A stretch of DNA of 64,000 nucleotides, taken from contig JAXIVH010000103.1 of the NCBI GenBank assembly GCA_036785325.1, positions 229,501 to 293,500 on the forward strand, read 5' to 3'. This document shows, in pieces, positions 20,001 to 26,309 of this stretch (the stretch's first letter is position 1; each line of letters opens with the position of its first letter). The notes below the pieces were generated by a model. The model ran no database searches and was not told the DNA's origin. It worked only from the letters and a program-made list of their open reading frames with translations. This DNA comes from Urophycis tenuis. Its lineage: Eukaryota > Chordata > Actinopteri > Gadiformes > Phycidae. The translations under genes and the position numbers were made by a program.

Positions 20001-22118
20001 AACAGCTCCAGTGGCATCAGCAGAGCCATTAAAAATAATAAAGGACCCCTCACACCCCAGACATCATCTGTTCAATCAGGGAAGAGACTCAGGTCCCTCA
20101 GATGCAGAACAAACAGACTGAAGAATAGTTTCTATCCCTGGGCCACAAGGTTACTGAACTCATCAACTCATCTTCCTCTCTCATCCACATAATAAACGCA
20201 CTGTGACACTTTTTATACATAAACAGGTTACTTTGATTTTTTTAGCACTTTATATTTATTCTCACACCCTCATTCACCCTCTGAATTCGGCATTCAGAAT
20301 GTGCATTGTTTTTAAGTATGTGTGGGCCATATCGCTATTTTTGTGGCCTCAGTTATTTTCTCCTTTTATTGTTTTGTTTTAAAATAGAATGAATGCACTA
20401 ATACTGTGGCAGCTACTGCAATCTCATCTTGTCTTGTCCTAAATCTTGTCTCGAATGTGATGACAATAAATGCCATGAATTTTTAATCTTGAATGCTGAA
20501 TGACTCTCTCCAAAACTGTCTCTCAACTGCAGTGAATCTGTAATGATCAACCCCAACCCCAACAACCTCACCTCCAACACCAGGACCTCCCTCACCTGCA
20601 CCACCAAGGACCCCCCTTACCCACACCATCCAGGACCCCCCTCACCCGCACCACCCAGGACATACCTCACCTGCACCACCAAAGGATCTCCATCACCTGA
20701 ACCACCCAGGACCTCCCTCACCCACACCACCCAGGATCTCCCTCACCAGGCTTCACTTAGCATCCCTCTGATTCAAACCCATGTCCACCACATCACTAAC
20801 CCCTCCGATCCATCCCCGCTGAAGAAACAAGTATGTTTATGTTTATGCTCTTTAAATCCTTACCTCTTCTTAATAGACTGATTTCCATCTTTAAATACAA
20901 CAGGTCGATCCATAGAGCAGTGACTCTTCATGGAGACACAGCTGGGTCCAGGGGAGTCTGCTCTCTCCTGCTGAACTATTCTAGAAAAACAAGAACCAGG
21001 ATTTATGGATGTTTGATAGATGTTATATTTTTACAATCAATGATAAATCCTTACCTCTTCTCAATAGACTGATTTCCATCTTTAAAGTCAATACGTAAAC
21101 CCATAGAGCGGTCACTCTTCATGGAGACACAGCTTGGTCCAGGGGAGTCTGCTCTCTCCTGCTGCTCTGGTCTTCAACACAACACACACACAGCTTTTAC
21201 TCAGAGTAATGATGGTGTCATGACGTATCACTGCTGAGCTCTGAGATGGACAACAGTCACAGACAGTGAGAGATCCTCCTCTTCCCTCAACCATCACTGC
21301 CCCCTCTCAGTCTACCCTCAGCACCGGCCTTACTCACATTCCTTCCTGGATGATGAATGACTTTGTCTAACTCAACCGCAAATCTGAATCTGAAATGATC
21401 ATCATCGACCCCAACTTCCTCGCCCAAAACACCCAGGACTTCCGTCATCTGCACCACCCAGGACCTCCCTCACCCGGCTTCACTTAGCATCCCTCCCATT
21501 CAAATCCATGCCAACCACATCACTAACCGCCCCCCCCCCCCCCCAATCCATCCCCGCTGAAGAACCAAGTATGTGTCCGACCAGTCACTCTTTAAATTCT
21601 TACCGCTTCCTAATAGACTGATTTCTATCTTTAAACCCAAAATGTAGATCTATAGAGTGGTCACTCTTCATGGAGACACAGCTGGGTCCAGGGGAGTCTG
21701 CTCTCGCCTGCTGGACTCCTCTATTAAAACAAGAACCAGGATTCATGGATGTTAGATGGATGTGATATTTTAATAATGTCTGATGAATCCTTACCTCTTC
21801 TCAATAGACTGATTTCCATCTTTAAACCCAACAGGTAGATCCATAGAACGGTCATTTTTCATGGAGACACAACTGGGTCCAGGGGAGTCTGCTTTCTCCT
21901 GCTGCTCTGGGCTTCAACCCAACACACACACACACACACACACACATCTTTTACTCAGGGTAATGACGGTGTCATGATGTATCACTAATGAGCTCTGAGA
22001 TGGACAACAGCCAGACAGTGAGAACCTCCTCTTACCTCTTAGCTTTGCTCTGGCGGCCATGTTCCCCAGACAGAGTGGTTTTAGAGGTAGGACCCCCCTC
22101 CTCTCTCTTCTCATTCAT
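1..22118 (-). CDS. NLRC3-like: Teleost NLRC3-like NLR gene (FISNA-NACHT-LRR-B30.2), 11 exons, 3' end outside window
   Basis: This is a cytosolic innate immune receptor of the large fish-specific NLR family. Domain order by exon is: short start peptide, four repeated acidic/serine-rich peptide exons, a charged helical exon, FISNA plus NACHT ATPase, two leucine-rich-repeat exons, a linker, and the PRY part of a B30.2 domain. Exons are 22036-22118, 21795-21911, 21604-21720, 21055-21171, 20864-20980, 13421-13644, 11213-13007, 9828-10001, 9496-9669, 2102-2148 and 1-206. I placed every junction by AG/GT signals and checked phase: coding length sums to 3171 nt with no stop, so the gene looks functional in the part visible. 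NACHT oligomerisation on ATP and ligand sensing by LRR/B30.2 are family knowledge, not shown here. The introns are packed with transposons (7.3 kb between repeat exon 4 and the helical exon, 7.3 kb before the linker exon). Number of LRR exons is low, which is common in this family. Confidence 0.9.
207..589. other. NLR intron, nothing recognised
   Basis: Intron sequence to the right of the B30.2 exon. It contains a short patch rich in CTAGC/GCTAG words near 460-545. No coding or repeat family was recognised. Confidence 0.5.
590..955 (+). repeat. Dispersed teleost repeat, family not named
   Basis: The sequence from CCATCCATCC through CGCTTATCC, ACACCCTGGACAGGTCGCC, AACATGCAAACTCCACACAG to CGAACCC and a 'gtgctaaccactgcaccacc' end is a very common interspersed repeat of fish genomes. 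Open frames on both strands (about 115-123 codons) are by-products of its base composition. Family name left open. Confidence 0.65.
956..2101. other. NLR intron, AT-rich; microsatellite only
   Basis: Apart from the CA repeat at 1361-1454, this stretch is AT-rich with many ATAATAAT words. I see no gene or classified element. Confidence 0.5.
1361..1454. repeat. (CA)n microsatellite
   Basis: Nearly uninterrupted CA dinucleotide repeat with a few CATA and CCA interruptions. Confidence 0.95.
2102..2148 (-). CDS. NLRC3-like: NLR linker exon between LRR and B30.2
   Basis: A 47-bp exon encoding VEHGGVGRLKPALKK. An acidic HGGE-type linker followed by LKPALKK/Y is typical before the B30.2 domain of fish NLRs. 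It was found because the LRR exon ends in phase 2 while the B30.2 exon starts in phase 1; this exon exactly corrects the phase and completes the expected Tyr. The acceptor is TACCCCCCAG and the donor GTAAGTG. The end of a TIR transposon lies 16 nt upstream of the acceptor AG. Confidence 0.85.
2604..3100 (-). mobile_element. Rex1 LINE 3' end, 5'-truncated
   Basis: The sequence starts on the plus strand with (ATTAG)n then TTCAACTTTATTGTCATTG, matching 13918-14400 and 63725-63864. It is the 3' UTR of a Rex1-clade LINE in reverse orientation, ending in a run of 17 or more G at about 3079-3097. No coding sequence remains. Confidence 0.8.
3355..4236 (+). CDS. L1 ORF1 protein (RNA-binding chaperone)
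   Basis: An intact 293-codon ORF. Residues about 55-135 are heptad-rich and fit the trimerising coiled coil. The RRM follows (LENRSRRANLRNLNVPED at about 128-145), and the C-terminal domain includes LRIYPDLSAVLAKKR and a final VFYDRR. L1 ORF1p binds the element's RNA and acts as a nucleic-acid chaperone in the retrotransposition particle. Length is usual for fish L1. No frame damage is seen. Confidence 0.88.
   Translation: MSKNKSTSAQPTTQTSIASKVAALASASPHSDGTTANAEGVSVSQLVAELSKQRSSLKEDISALIHESIAPLQSSVNALTQTVTSFQARLSATEVLAGDNFSAITSAVGKIKLLEEQNATLLERVDDLENRSRRANLRNLNVPEDSEKGQHNVKFVSDLLMQAMGREVFANPPELEQAHRSPGQRPREGQPPRPFVVCFHRFQEKEKALRWARTHDVEFNGSKLRIYPDLSAVLAKKRAAFKNIKRLLYEKKIRFSLLHPARLRVQFEDETHVFHSPEAAKVFYDRRVSGPID
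4985..8781 (+). pseudogene. L1 ORF2 (endonuclease-reverse transcriptase), one late frameshift
   Basis: The apurinic-type endonuclease starts at RFVSWNVRGMN (residue about 16), with FLQETHL, GGDMNCVMD and SDHAP motifs. The reverse transcriptase includes GKALGPDGFP, SYRPISLLN, the catalytic YADDLLIF and the GYKINYSKS motif. The frame runs 1105 codons to a TGA at 8302. A one-base shift near 8275 moves it to the frame that continues to TAG at 8781, which carries a CX2CX8HX4C zinc knuckle (CDRC...HMFWSC). Apart from that single lesion every catalytic residue I could check is present. As L1 ORF2 it would nick DNA and reverse-transcribe L1 RNA at the target. Confidence 0.88.
9496..9669 (-). CDS. NLRC3-like: NLR leucine-rich-repeat exon 2
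   Basis: A second 174-bp phase 2-2 LRR exon (LRELDLSYNHPGDSGVTLL, ending LDTLR). Its 3' splice site is unusual: the intron end is a long (TG)n tract immediately followed by CAG, so the polypyrimidine tract is replaced by a TG repeat. The donor is CAG followed by GTATGG. Confidence 0.88.
9671..9738. repeat. (CA)n microsatellite forming an NLR splice-acceptor region
   Basis: A perfect CA repeat of about 66 bp. Read on the minus strand it is (TG)n followed directly by CAG and LRR exon 2. Confidence 0.95.
9828..10001 (-). CDS. NLRC3-like: NLR leucine-rich-repeat exon 1
   Basis: A 174-bp (58-codon) phase 2-2 exon, the standard LRR exon of this family: CNLSERCCEAL, then LRELDLSNNDVQDSGVKLL, ending ETLR. 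The acceptor is GTGAAG and the donor CAG followed by GTCAGT. It contributes two ribonuclease-inhibitor-type repeats used for ligand sensing or autoinhibition. Confidence 0.9.
10002..10327. other. NLR intron between LRR exon 1 and the LTR
   Basis: AT-rich intron sequence. No element or exon recognised. Confidence 0.5.
10328..10975 (+). mobile_element. Probable solo LTR in NLR intron
   Basis: The 648-bp segment starts TGTAGTTTTG and ends GGGCTGTTACA, with 4-bp direct repeats AGTA at 10324-10327 and 10976-10979. A polyadenylation-type AATAAATATG lies 49 bp from the right end, as expected for R-U5 of an LTR. A short internal duplication of GGACACGATCA is present near 10640-10660. No internal retroelement sequence remains. 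The short duplication makes chance possible. Confidence 0.5.
10980..11212. other. NLR intron just downstream of the NACHT exon
   Basis: T- and TG-rich intron sequence. No element or exon recognised. Confidence 0.5.
11213..13007 (-). CDS. NLRC3-like: NLR FISNA-NACHT exon
   Basis: A 1795-bp uninterrupted exon of about 598 codons. Residues 8-80 form the fish-specific FISNA segment (FEGIPKAG, YTELFITEGGSGEV). Residues 98-105 are the Walker A loop GVAGIGKT, and residues 170-178 the Walker B strand LILDGLDE. Downstream follow the sensor region (WITTRPAAA), winged-helix and helical domains, ending with LLPVFKAAKTY. These are the ATP-binding and oligomerisation parts of the receptor. The acceptor is TATGTTGTAG; the donor is ATATAT followed by GTAGGT, and the split ATG codon joins cleanly to the first LRR exon. 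There is no frameshift or stop, unlike most coding remnants in the window. Confidence 0.93.
13008..13420. other. NLR intron with (TATAG)n
   Basis: Intron between the helical exon and the NACHT exon. It contains a short pentanucleotide repeat (TATAG)n at about 13273-13304. Nothing else recognised. Confidence 0.6.
13421..13644 (-). CDS. NLRC3-like: NLR charged helical exon before FISNA
   Basis: A 224-bp exon encoding a strongly charged, helix-prone segment (contains LDKELKKLWRVLFP, an EEEELDGKKDEQRRR run, and MNQEELAETLW). An equivalent exon sits just before the FISNA-NACHT exon in fish NLRC3-like genes. I chose the second AG of TTCCAGAG as acceptor because only that keeps the frame set by the phase-2 repeat exons. 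The donor is GGGAGG followed by GTAAGAG, phase 1. The role is unknown; a coiled or death-fold-like helical bundle is possible. Confidence 0.8.
14579..14599 (+). repeat. Poly-G run in Rex1 3' UTR
   Basis: A run of about 21 consecutive G inside a broader G-rich 200-bp region (14400-14600). A similar run occurs at the equivalent place in the Rex1 fragment at 3079-3097. Confidence 0.9.
14606..16962 (-). pseudogene. Rex1 endonuclease-reverse transcriptase with a frameshift
   Basis: The right part (15939-16962) carries the endonuclease (IVAGDFNHTNLK, GQSDHVSLF) and the linker region (FPNQKPWI, RDIAFRSGD). The left part (14606-15817 and upstream in frame) carries the reverse transcriptase: LNDFRPVALTPI, FAYRQNRSTEDA, FIDFSSAFNTI, GCVLSPLLYSLF and the catalytic FADDTTVIGL. 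A frameshift at about 15955, just before the expected AAGPDGVPG motif, separates the two. An in-frame TAA near 16910 also interrupts the endonuclease. The protein would nick and reverse-transcribe for target-primed insertion; this copy is dead. Confidence 0.85.
17008..17051. repeat. (CA)n microsatellite
   Basis: CA repeat between the truncated Rex1 endonuclease and the truncated NLR repeat exon. Confidence 0.95.
17103..17145 (-). pseudogene. Truncated fifth NLR peptide-repeat exon
   Basis: The acceptor and the first about 14 codons of the same repeat exon are present (through ADSPGP), then similarity stops and unrelated sequence leading into a CA repeat and a Rex1 LINE follows. The intron to its right (17150-17285) matches the introns of the intact cassettes. 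It is therefore the beginning of a third cassette, cut off at the left; no donor remains. If its acceptor were used the message would run into a stop. Confidence 0.7.
17640..20180 (+). pseudogene. Rex1 endonuclease-reverse transcriptase, multiply broken
   Basis: Recognisable in order: endonuclease start (IFLTNARSIVRKTD), VIIITESWL, then a rearranged patch with a perfect inverted repeat, GDFNNACLK, TSDHLCLFL, a linker from 18478, KAAGPDGVLG, FNDYRPVALTEV, FVDYSSAFNTIS, FADDTTVVGL and the thumb region AIKKAQQRLHFLRVL ending near 20180. Several stops and frame changes (for example near 18270, 18993, 19080, 19420, 19550 and 19953) show the copy is inactive. Confidence 0.83.
17838..17912. repeat. 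Perfect 27-bp inverted repeat, 21-bp loop
   Basis: Arms 17838-17864 and 17886-17912 are exact reverse complements (outer end CAGTAGAAACAGAGG). The right arm replaces endonuclease coding sequence expected at this point in Rex1. Confidence 0.93.
20545..20760 (+). repeat. Degenerate minisatellite in NLR intron
   Basis: About eight diverged copies of a unit like CACCACCCAGGACCTCCCTC, roughly 25-27 bp. Only about two copies exist at the matching place of the neighbouring cassette (about 21425-21480), so the tract expanded after the cassette duplicated. Confidence 0.75.
20864..20980 (-). CDS. NLRC3-like: NLR N-terminal peptide-repeat exon 4 (39 codons)
   Basis: A 117-bp phase 2-2 repeat exon, exactly 740 bp from repeat exon 2. 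Its core is ADSPGPSCVSMK and the end is GNQSIKKR. It splices in phase to the helical exon at 13644, because the decayed fifth repeat exon (17103-17145) has no usable donor. Confidence 0.85.
21055..21171 (-). CDS. NLRC3-like: NLR N-terminal peptide-repeat exon 3 (39 codons)
   Basis: Another 117-bp phase 2-2 repeat exon, exactly 740 bp from repeat exon 1 at both its start and its end. Same core peptide, ending GNQSIEKR. Flanking intron sequence also matches the unit 740 bp away, so exon and intron were duplicated together. Confidence 0.85.
21530..21544 (+). repeat. Poly-C run
   Basis: A run of about 14 C in the intron between repeat exons 2 and 3. Confidence 0.9.
21604..21720 (-). CDS. NLRC3-like: NLR N-terminal peptide-repeat exon 2 (39 codons)
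   Basis: A 117-bp phase 2-2 exon with the same ADSPGPSCVSMK core and an end of NQSIRKR. It differs from its neighbour at several residues (for example Gln-Ala for Gln-Glu before the core). The acceptor is TTTTAATAG and the donor GTAAGA. It lies 74 bp from the previous exon. Confidence 0.85.
21795..21911 (-). CDS. NLRC3-like: NLR N-terminal peptide-repeat exon 1 (39 codons)
   Basis: A 117-bp phase 2-2 exon whose product contains ADSPGPSCVSMK and ends GNQSIEKR. The acceptor is GTTGAAG and the donor GTAAGG. These short acidic/serine-rich repeats precede FISNA-NACHT in many fish NLRs; their role is not established. It forms the first exon of a two-exon cassette with the exon at 21604-21720. Confidence 0.85.
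22036..22118 (-). CDS. NLRC3-like: NLR exon with start codon
   Basis: The ATG at 22118 opens a 27-codon stretch (begins MNEKREEGGP, then SKTTLSGEH) typical of the N-terminus of fish NLRC3-like proteins. The exon carries about 14 nt of 5' UTR after a TTTCCAG acceptor at about 22132, so at least one further 5' UTR exon should lie to the right. The donor is AAGAG followed by GTAAGAG, leaving phase 2. A second ATG four bases inside the first is out of frame. Confidence 0.85.
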
Positions 22119-22590
22119 AGTGGACTGGAGACCTGGAAACAAACACAACTACATGTTGTTTCTTCAGCCATTCAGTATTTGTTTATTCTCAGCATTAAGA
22201 TAATCTGCTTATTGTCGGTCAAAGGGGGCTGTTGTCTGTCTCTGTTCACTCTGGACTAGAGGCAGGGTGGTCTTTCCTTGATGCAGATTCATAGACCCTC
22301 TCATTCTCAATGCTGCCAAGATGTTTCTAATAACTATTAAAGAACTACTTATCATTCCACACAGAAGGGCTTCAAATGTGTGTGATGAAGATCAAGTTCA
22401 CCATGTGGATATCATACCTACTGTTCCCTGTGCTGCTTAAATCACTCTGAAGGCAAGACCATGGGCTTCCTCATGTCCTATGACATCACAACCAGATCTG
22501 TGATGCAGGCCCACAGAGAACAAGATTCAACACAAGATGACGTTCAAACACCTTCACTATCCAAGATGGCTGTTTTCCTGACTACTACTT
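22119..22590. other. NLR first intron, nothing recognised
   Basis: Sequence to the right of the start exon. The acceptor of that exon is at about 22132. No further exon was recognised here. Confidence 0.5.
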
Positions 22591-22594
22591 CGAA

Positions 22595-22625
<31 letters not shown>

Positions 22626-22740
22626 GCTACTGCTACTACTACTACTACTACTGCTACTGCTGCTACTCCTACTACTACTGTTGCTACTACTACTACTACT
22701 ACTACTAATAGTACTGCTACTACTACTACTACTACTAATA

Positions 22741-22775
<35 letters not shown>

Positions 22776-22780
22776 CACAA
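22591..22780 (+). repeat. (ACT)n / (AAT)n trinucleotide repeat
   Basis: Imperfect ACT repeats with GCT interruptions (22591-22735) followed by AAT repeats (22737-22775). The long threonine-, serine- or isoleucine-rich open frames here are artefacts of the repeat. Confidence 0.95.
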
Positions 22781-23012
22781 TTATACCAATAACACAACTG
22801 TACATTACATCACAAGTACCTCTAAAGTTACACAAGGATCCTTGTGATTTTGATCAAATCCTGAAAGAGAAGACTCCCAGCTTATCTGGGATCGATACCT
22901 AATATCCGCAGTCTAACCTGTAGGCAGCAAGATGCCCCATGAACCCTACCTGCCCCTTAATGACCTGTCTGTGTATTGTCTAACCCCTACCTGCTCCTTA
23001 ACCTCCATGACC

Positions 23013-23357
23013 TGTTGTTGGAGCCATAATCGAAATAATGAAATGGAAATCATAATTGTTATGGCTATGGTCAACTAAGTTGGTATCCTGTCTGGCTCCC
23101 CCTGTAGGCCAGGATTATTATTGTATTCACCACCTAATGAACAGATTTAAATCACCTGCGGGTCTGTGTAATAGATGAGTGAGACGGGGAAGCGGGACAG
23201 TTTTTTGACCGCAAGTCGCAAATGTTTGTTTAAGAATACAGCGAGTTAAAAAGAAGTATTTTGTTTGAAGCTTTGCTTAATAAAGCCATTTTGTTTGAAC
23301 TTCAACTCAGCGATTGCTTTGTTTCGTTTACGGATTGCGCGTCATCTACCCCGCTCA
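23013..23357 (+). mobile_element. Probable 5' LTR of a BEL/Pao retrotransposon
   Basis: The segment starts TGTTGTTGGAGCC and ends CCCCGCTCA, with a polyadenylation-type AATAAAGCC near 23279. It is followed after three bases by TGGCTTCTAACC (23361-23372), which is in the right place for a tRNA primer-binding site. Gag begins about 375 bp further. No second LTR copy is in the window, so the ends are inferred. Confidence 0.5.
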
Positions 23358-23732
23358 TAGTGGCTTCTAACCTCACAAAAAAGGCCACTATATCAAGTCA
23401 AAAAACTCCGCTAGGACGAAGAGGATAAACCCCGCATCGGAAGGAATGGCACACCGGAGCGGACAACTTGGACTGGTCGTGAGTAAAAGAAAAAGTTAAT
23501 GAATGAACCAGTACACAGCGCGGACAACGTGATGACGGGATAAATACATAAGATGATTGCGGTGATTAAAATTGATAGAGGAATGAAATACGATAGAAAT
23601 GGACGATCTGTGGATGCAAGCCGTGTTATATGAAACTGTGTTGCACTGTATAAAGGGAAAGAAGGAACAGCACACACTGCGGTCCATGAGCCGTGCATAA
23701 AACAAACAAACTTCATAATAAAGTGTATAAAT

Positions 23733-25409
23733 ATGTCGGACATACCCGAGAGGGCCGAGACTGCTACTGACGCAGAAGCAATGTTAAAATCCCTCAAAGC
23801 ATCACGCAGAGGGAAACTGGGATTATGCACAAGGAAAATGAATGAAATAAAAACATGTGCTTGTGGAAGGTGGAAATGTGGATATTGTGGTGGAAGGTGT
23901 GGAAACATTCAATCAAGTTTAAAACTGTTCATCATTCCGTGCAAAAGCTCCTATCTAAGGAGGAGAGAAAGGAGGATCATGTGGACTGGTATGAGCCACG
24001 AATAACAAACGTCCAATATTTTGAGAAAAAGGTTGAAGTGTGGAAAAGTGAACAAATGGCTCAATCAAAAATCAATCCGCTTGACAGCATTTCTAATGTG
24101 TCTCAAAAATCAAAAGGATCAAAGGCTCAATCCTCTGTGTCATCTGCATGTAAACGAGCTGCTGCGGAGAAGGCTGCTCTATTGGCCCGGGCGGCAGCAA
24201 TAAAGGAAAAACACGCTCTAAAACTTCAAGAAGCTGAGCTCAAAGCAAAATTGGAAGAAATGGAGTTGGACACAGAAATTGCAGCATCAGCTGCTAAAAT
24301 AAAAGTTATGCAAATGGATATGGATGAGGAAAACTGAACAGGATGCAATGAATGATTATTTGGAAGCCAGCAACATAAAGACCATTGACTTCATGGATCC
24401 TGAAGTCTCACCAGTGGAGTTCATGAAAATGGGTGCAGTACCCAAAACACCCTTACGTCACACTGTTGAAACCTTTAGCCTTGGTGAAAATGTGCAGAGC
24501 CAACCTAGCCCTCAGACTCCCATAAAGCTATCTAAGCCTTCAAGGGTATGCATCACGGATGAGTTAAGCCACAGCCATAAAACTCATAACCTCAGCACAG
24601 TGATAAAGGGTCAAGGAAATATTGCCGACCTTATTATAACACAGCAAAGGCTAGCCTTTCTACCGGCTAGGGAAATCACAGTGTTTGATGGTGACCTGCT
24701 ACAATACCAAGTTTTCAATAAAGCATTTGAGCATGTTATCGAAGAGAGAACTAGTAGCAGTCAAGACAGGCTTTACTTCCTGGAGCAGTACACACCAGGC
24801 CAGCCCAGGAGCCTAGTGCGCAGCTGTCTCCACATGGACGCACGTCATGGGTATGTTGAAGCTAAGTGGCTATTAAAAGAGCATTTTGGGGATGAAATTA
24901 AAATAACCAATGCCTATTTGGAGAAGGCTTTAAATTGGACAACCGTCAGAGCTGATGATGGAAAAGGGCTCCATGCTTACGCACTGTACCTTAGAGGATG
25001 CTGTAATGCAATGACATGCTTACAGTATATGGAAGAGCTCGATATGCCATCAAACTTAAGGTCGATCCTTTCCAAACTTCCCTACAAGCTGCGAGAAAGA
25101 TGGCGAACGACTGCCTATGACACTTTGCAGAGAACAAAAGCCAGAGCTAGATTCCATCACCTGGTGGAATTCATGGAAAGGCAAGCAAAAATTATCCTGG
25201 ATCCACTGTTTGGGTATATACAAAACCACAACCCCCCCAGCAGGAGGGTAATTACAAAGCCACAAACTATTCTCAAGTCACCAAAGAACAGAGGCAGCAG
25301 CTTTGCAACCATAGTGGAACCATCTAATGAAGAGGACAGCACTGTACCTTCAAATACACCAAGTTGGACCTTTAAGCAACAGCTTAAGCGGGAAGCAGCG
25401 AAGACATAG
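23733..25409 (+). pseudogene. BEL/Pao gag, two frameshifts
   Basis: The N-terminal piece starts MSDIPERAETAT (23733). A frame change near 23850 leads to a stretch with an alanine/lysine-rich coiled coil (AAAEKAALLARAAAIKEKH, 24160-24320). A second shift near 24330 leads to the long piece ending at 25409. That piece contains the conserved BEL gag core: FDGDLLQYQVFNKAFEHVI, LYFLEQYTPGQPRSLV, and YVEAKWLLKEHFGDE. The capsid-type core matches the DUF1759 family seen in BEL elements. The expected zinc-finger end and the protease are missing because Gypsy sequence begins at about 25390. Confidence 0.85.
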
Positions 25410-25983
25410 CACCAACTGCTGCCTGTACTGTGGTGAGCCAGGTCACTATGTTTCCTTCTGCCCTGTAAAAGACGAAGCTCACCAGTAGGACGAGGCGTAC
25501 TGGTGAGCGCTACCTCTTTCAAGTCCGCCTCGGTCCATTTACCTTTGCTGCTTTGGCTACACAGCTGCATCTTCCCCTTCTCCTGTTACCCTCTCCCCTT
25601 GTGGCCCATGCCCTGAATGGCAAGAGACTTGCGGATGTTTCCCACGTTTCTGCCCCTGTGTCCCTGCTTGTCTCTGGGAATCATCGCAAGTCCATCCAGC
25701 TTCACGTCATTGAGTCCCCTCATGCGCCTATCGTCCTTGGTCGTCCCTGGCTTCAGAAACACAACCCTCATATTGACTGGGTCAAGAACTGCATTCTGGG
25801 CTGGAGCCCTTCCTGCCTGTCCCTTTGCCTTCGTCAAGCCCATGTCCCCATTGCTCCTGCAGGGGATCCCCCAGGAGAGTTCCCTGACCTATCTGCCGTG
25901 CCTCCCATCTATTTGGACCTAAAGGAGGTCTTTAGCAAATCACGAGCTACGGCCTTGCCAACTCACCGCCCGTATGACTGCGG
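25400..25983 (+). pseudogene. Gypsy nucleocapsid knuckle and protease region
   Basis: At 25412-25460 a frame reads CLYCGEPGHYVSFC, a CX2CX4HX4C zinc knuckle. After a TAG at 25486 the protease/linker region follows with LLVSGNHRKSIQLHVIES and VLGRPWLQKHNPHIDW, then LKEVFSKSRATALPTHRPYD. The aspartic protease catalytic triad itself is not clearly preserved. The reading ends at an inserted LINE tail at 25985. Confidence 0.75.
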
Positions 25984-25984
25984 C

Positions 25985-26183
25985 ATTCAATTCAATTCAA
26001 TTCAATTTTATTTATAAAGCGCATTTCATGCACAAGGCAGACTCAATGTGCTTCACAGTTACATAGTTACAATAAAAACATTTTACATATATAGATCAAT
26101 TAATAGACAATTCAAGAGTACACGTGAAAGTAAACAATATTATTCATACTCATACATGTGCACCCACTCACACAACCACACAT

Positions 26184-26262
<79 letters not shown>

Positions 26263-26270
26263 CAGTTCAA
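25985..26270 (-). mobile_element. LINE 3'-tail insertion with (CA)n
   Basis: The segment begins with (ATTCA)n, then TTTTATTTATAAAGCGCATT and CAAGGCAGACTC, a common fish repeat end in reverse orientation, followed by a CA microsatellite (26183-26264). It replaces about 110 codons of the Gypsy reverse transcriptase, so the event was an insertion plus deletion. Confidence 0.7.
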
Positions 26271-26309
26271 CAGAATGTTGTTGAGAAAAGATCAGAGATT
26301 GGATCGGAG

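Larger units (their letters stand above)
17290..20495 (+). mobile_element. Rex1-clade LINE, near full length but decayed
   Basis: The insertion splits the third NLR exon-cassette: intron similarity stops at about 17285 and resumes at about 20495 (GCTGAATGACT). A 5' part of about 350 bp precedes the endonuclease. The 3' UTR runs to AATAAATGCCATGAATTTTT and a short TTGAAT-like tail. Orientation is opposite to the NLR gene. Confidence 0.82.
20864..21911 (-). repeat. Tandem 740-bp two-exon cassette in the NLR gene
   Basis: Exon starts 21911/21171 and 21720/20980, and exon ends 21795/21055 and 21604/20864, all differ by exactly 740 bp. Intron sequence between them is also similar, though diverged by roughly a fifth by eye. 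A third unit begins at 17145 and was interrupted by Rex1 insertions. Confidence 0.85.

Noticed and set aside
22461..22847. Threonine/asparagine-, serine- and isoleucine-rich open frames
   Set aside because: Translation of an ACT/AAT microsatellite; no codon bias or homology.
23411..23908. Minus-strand 165-codon frame over the BEL leader
   Set aside because: No similarity or splice context; BEL LTR-PBS-gag order on the plus strand accounts for the region.
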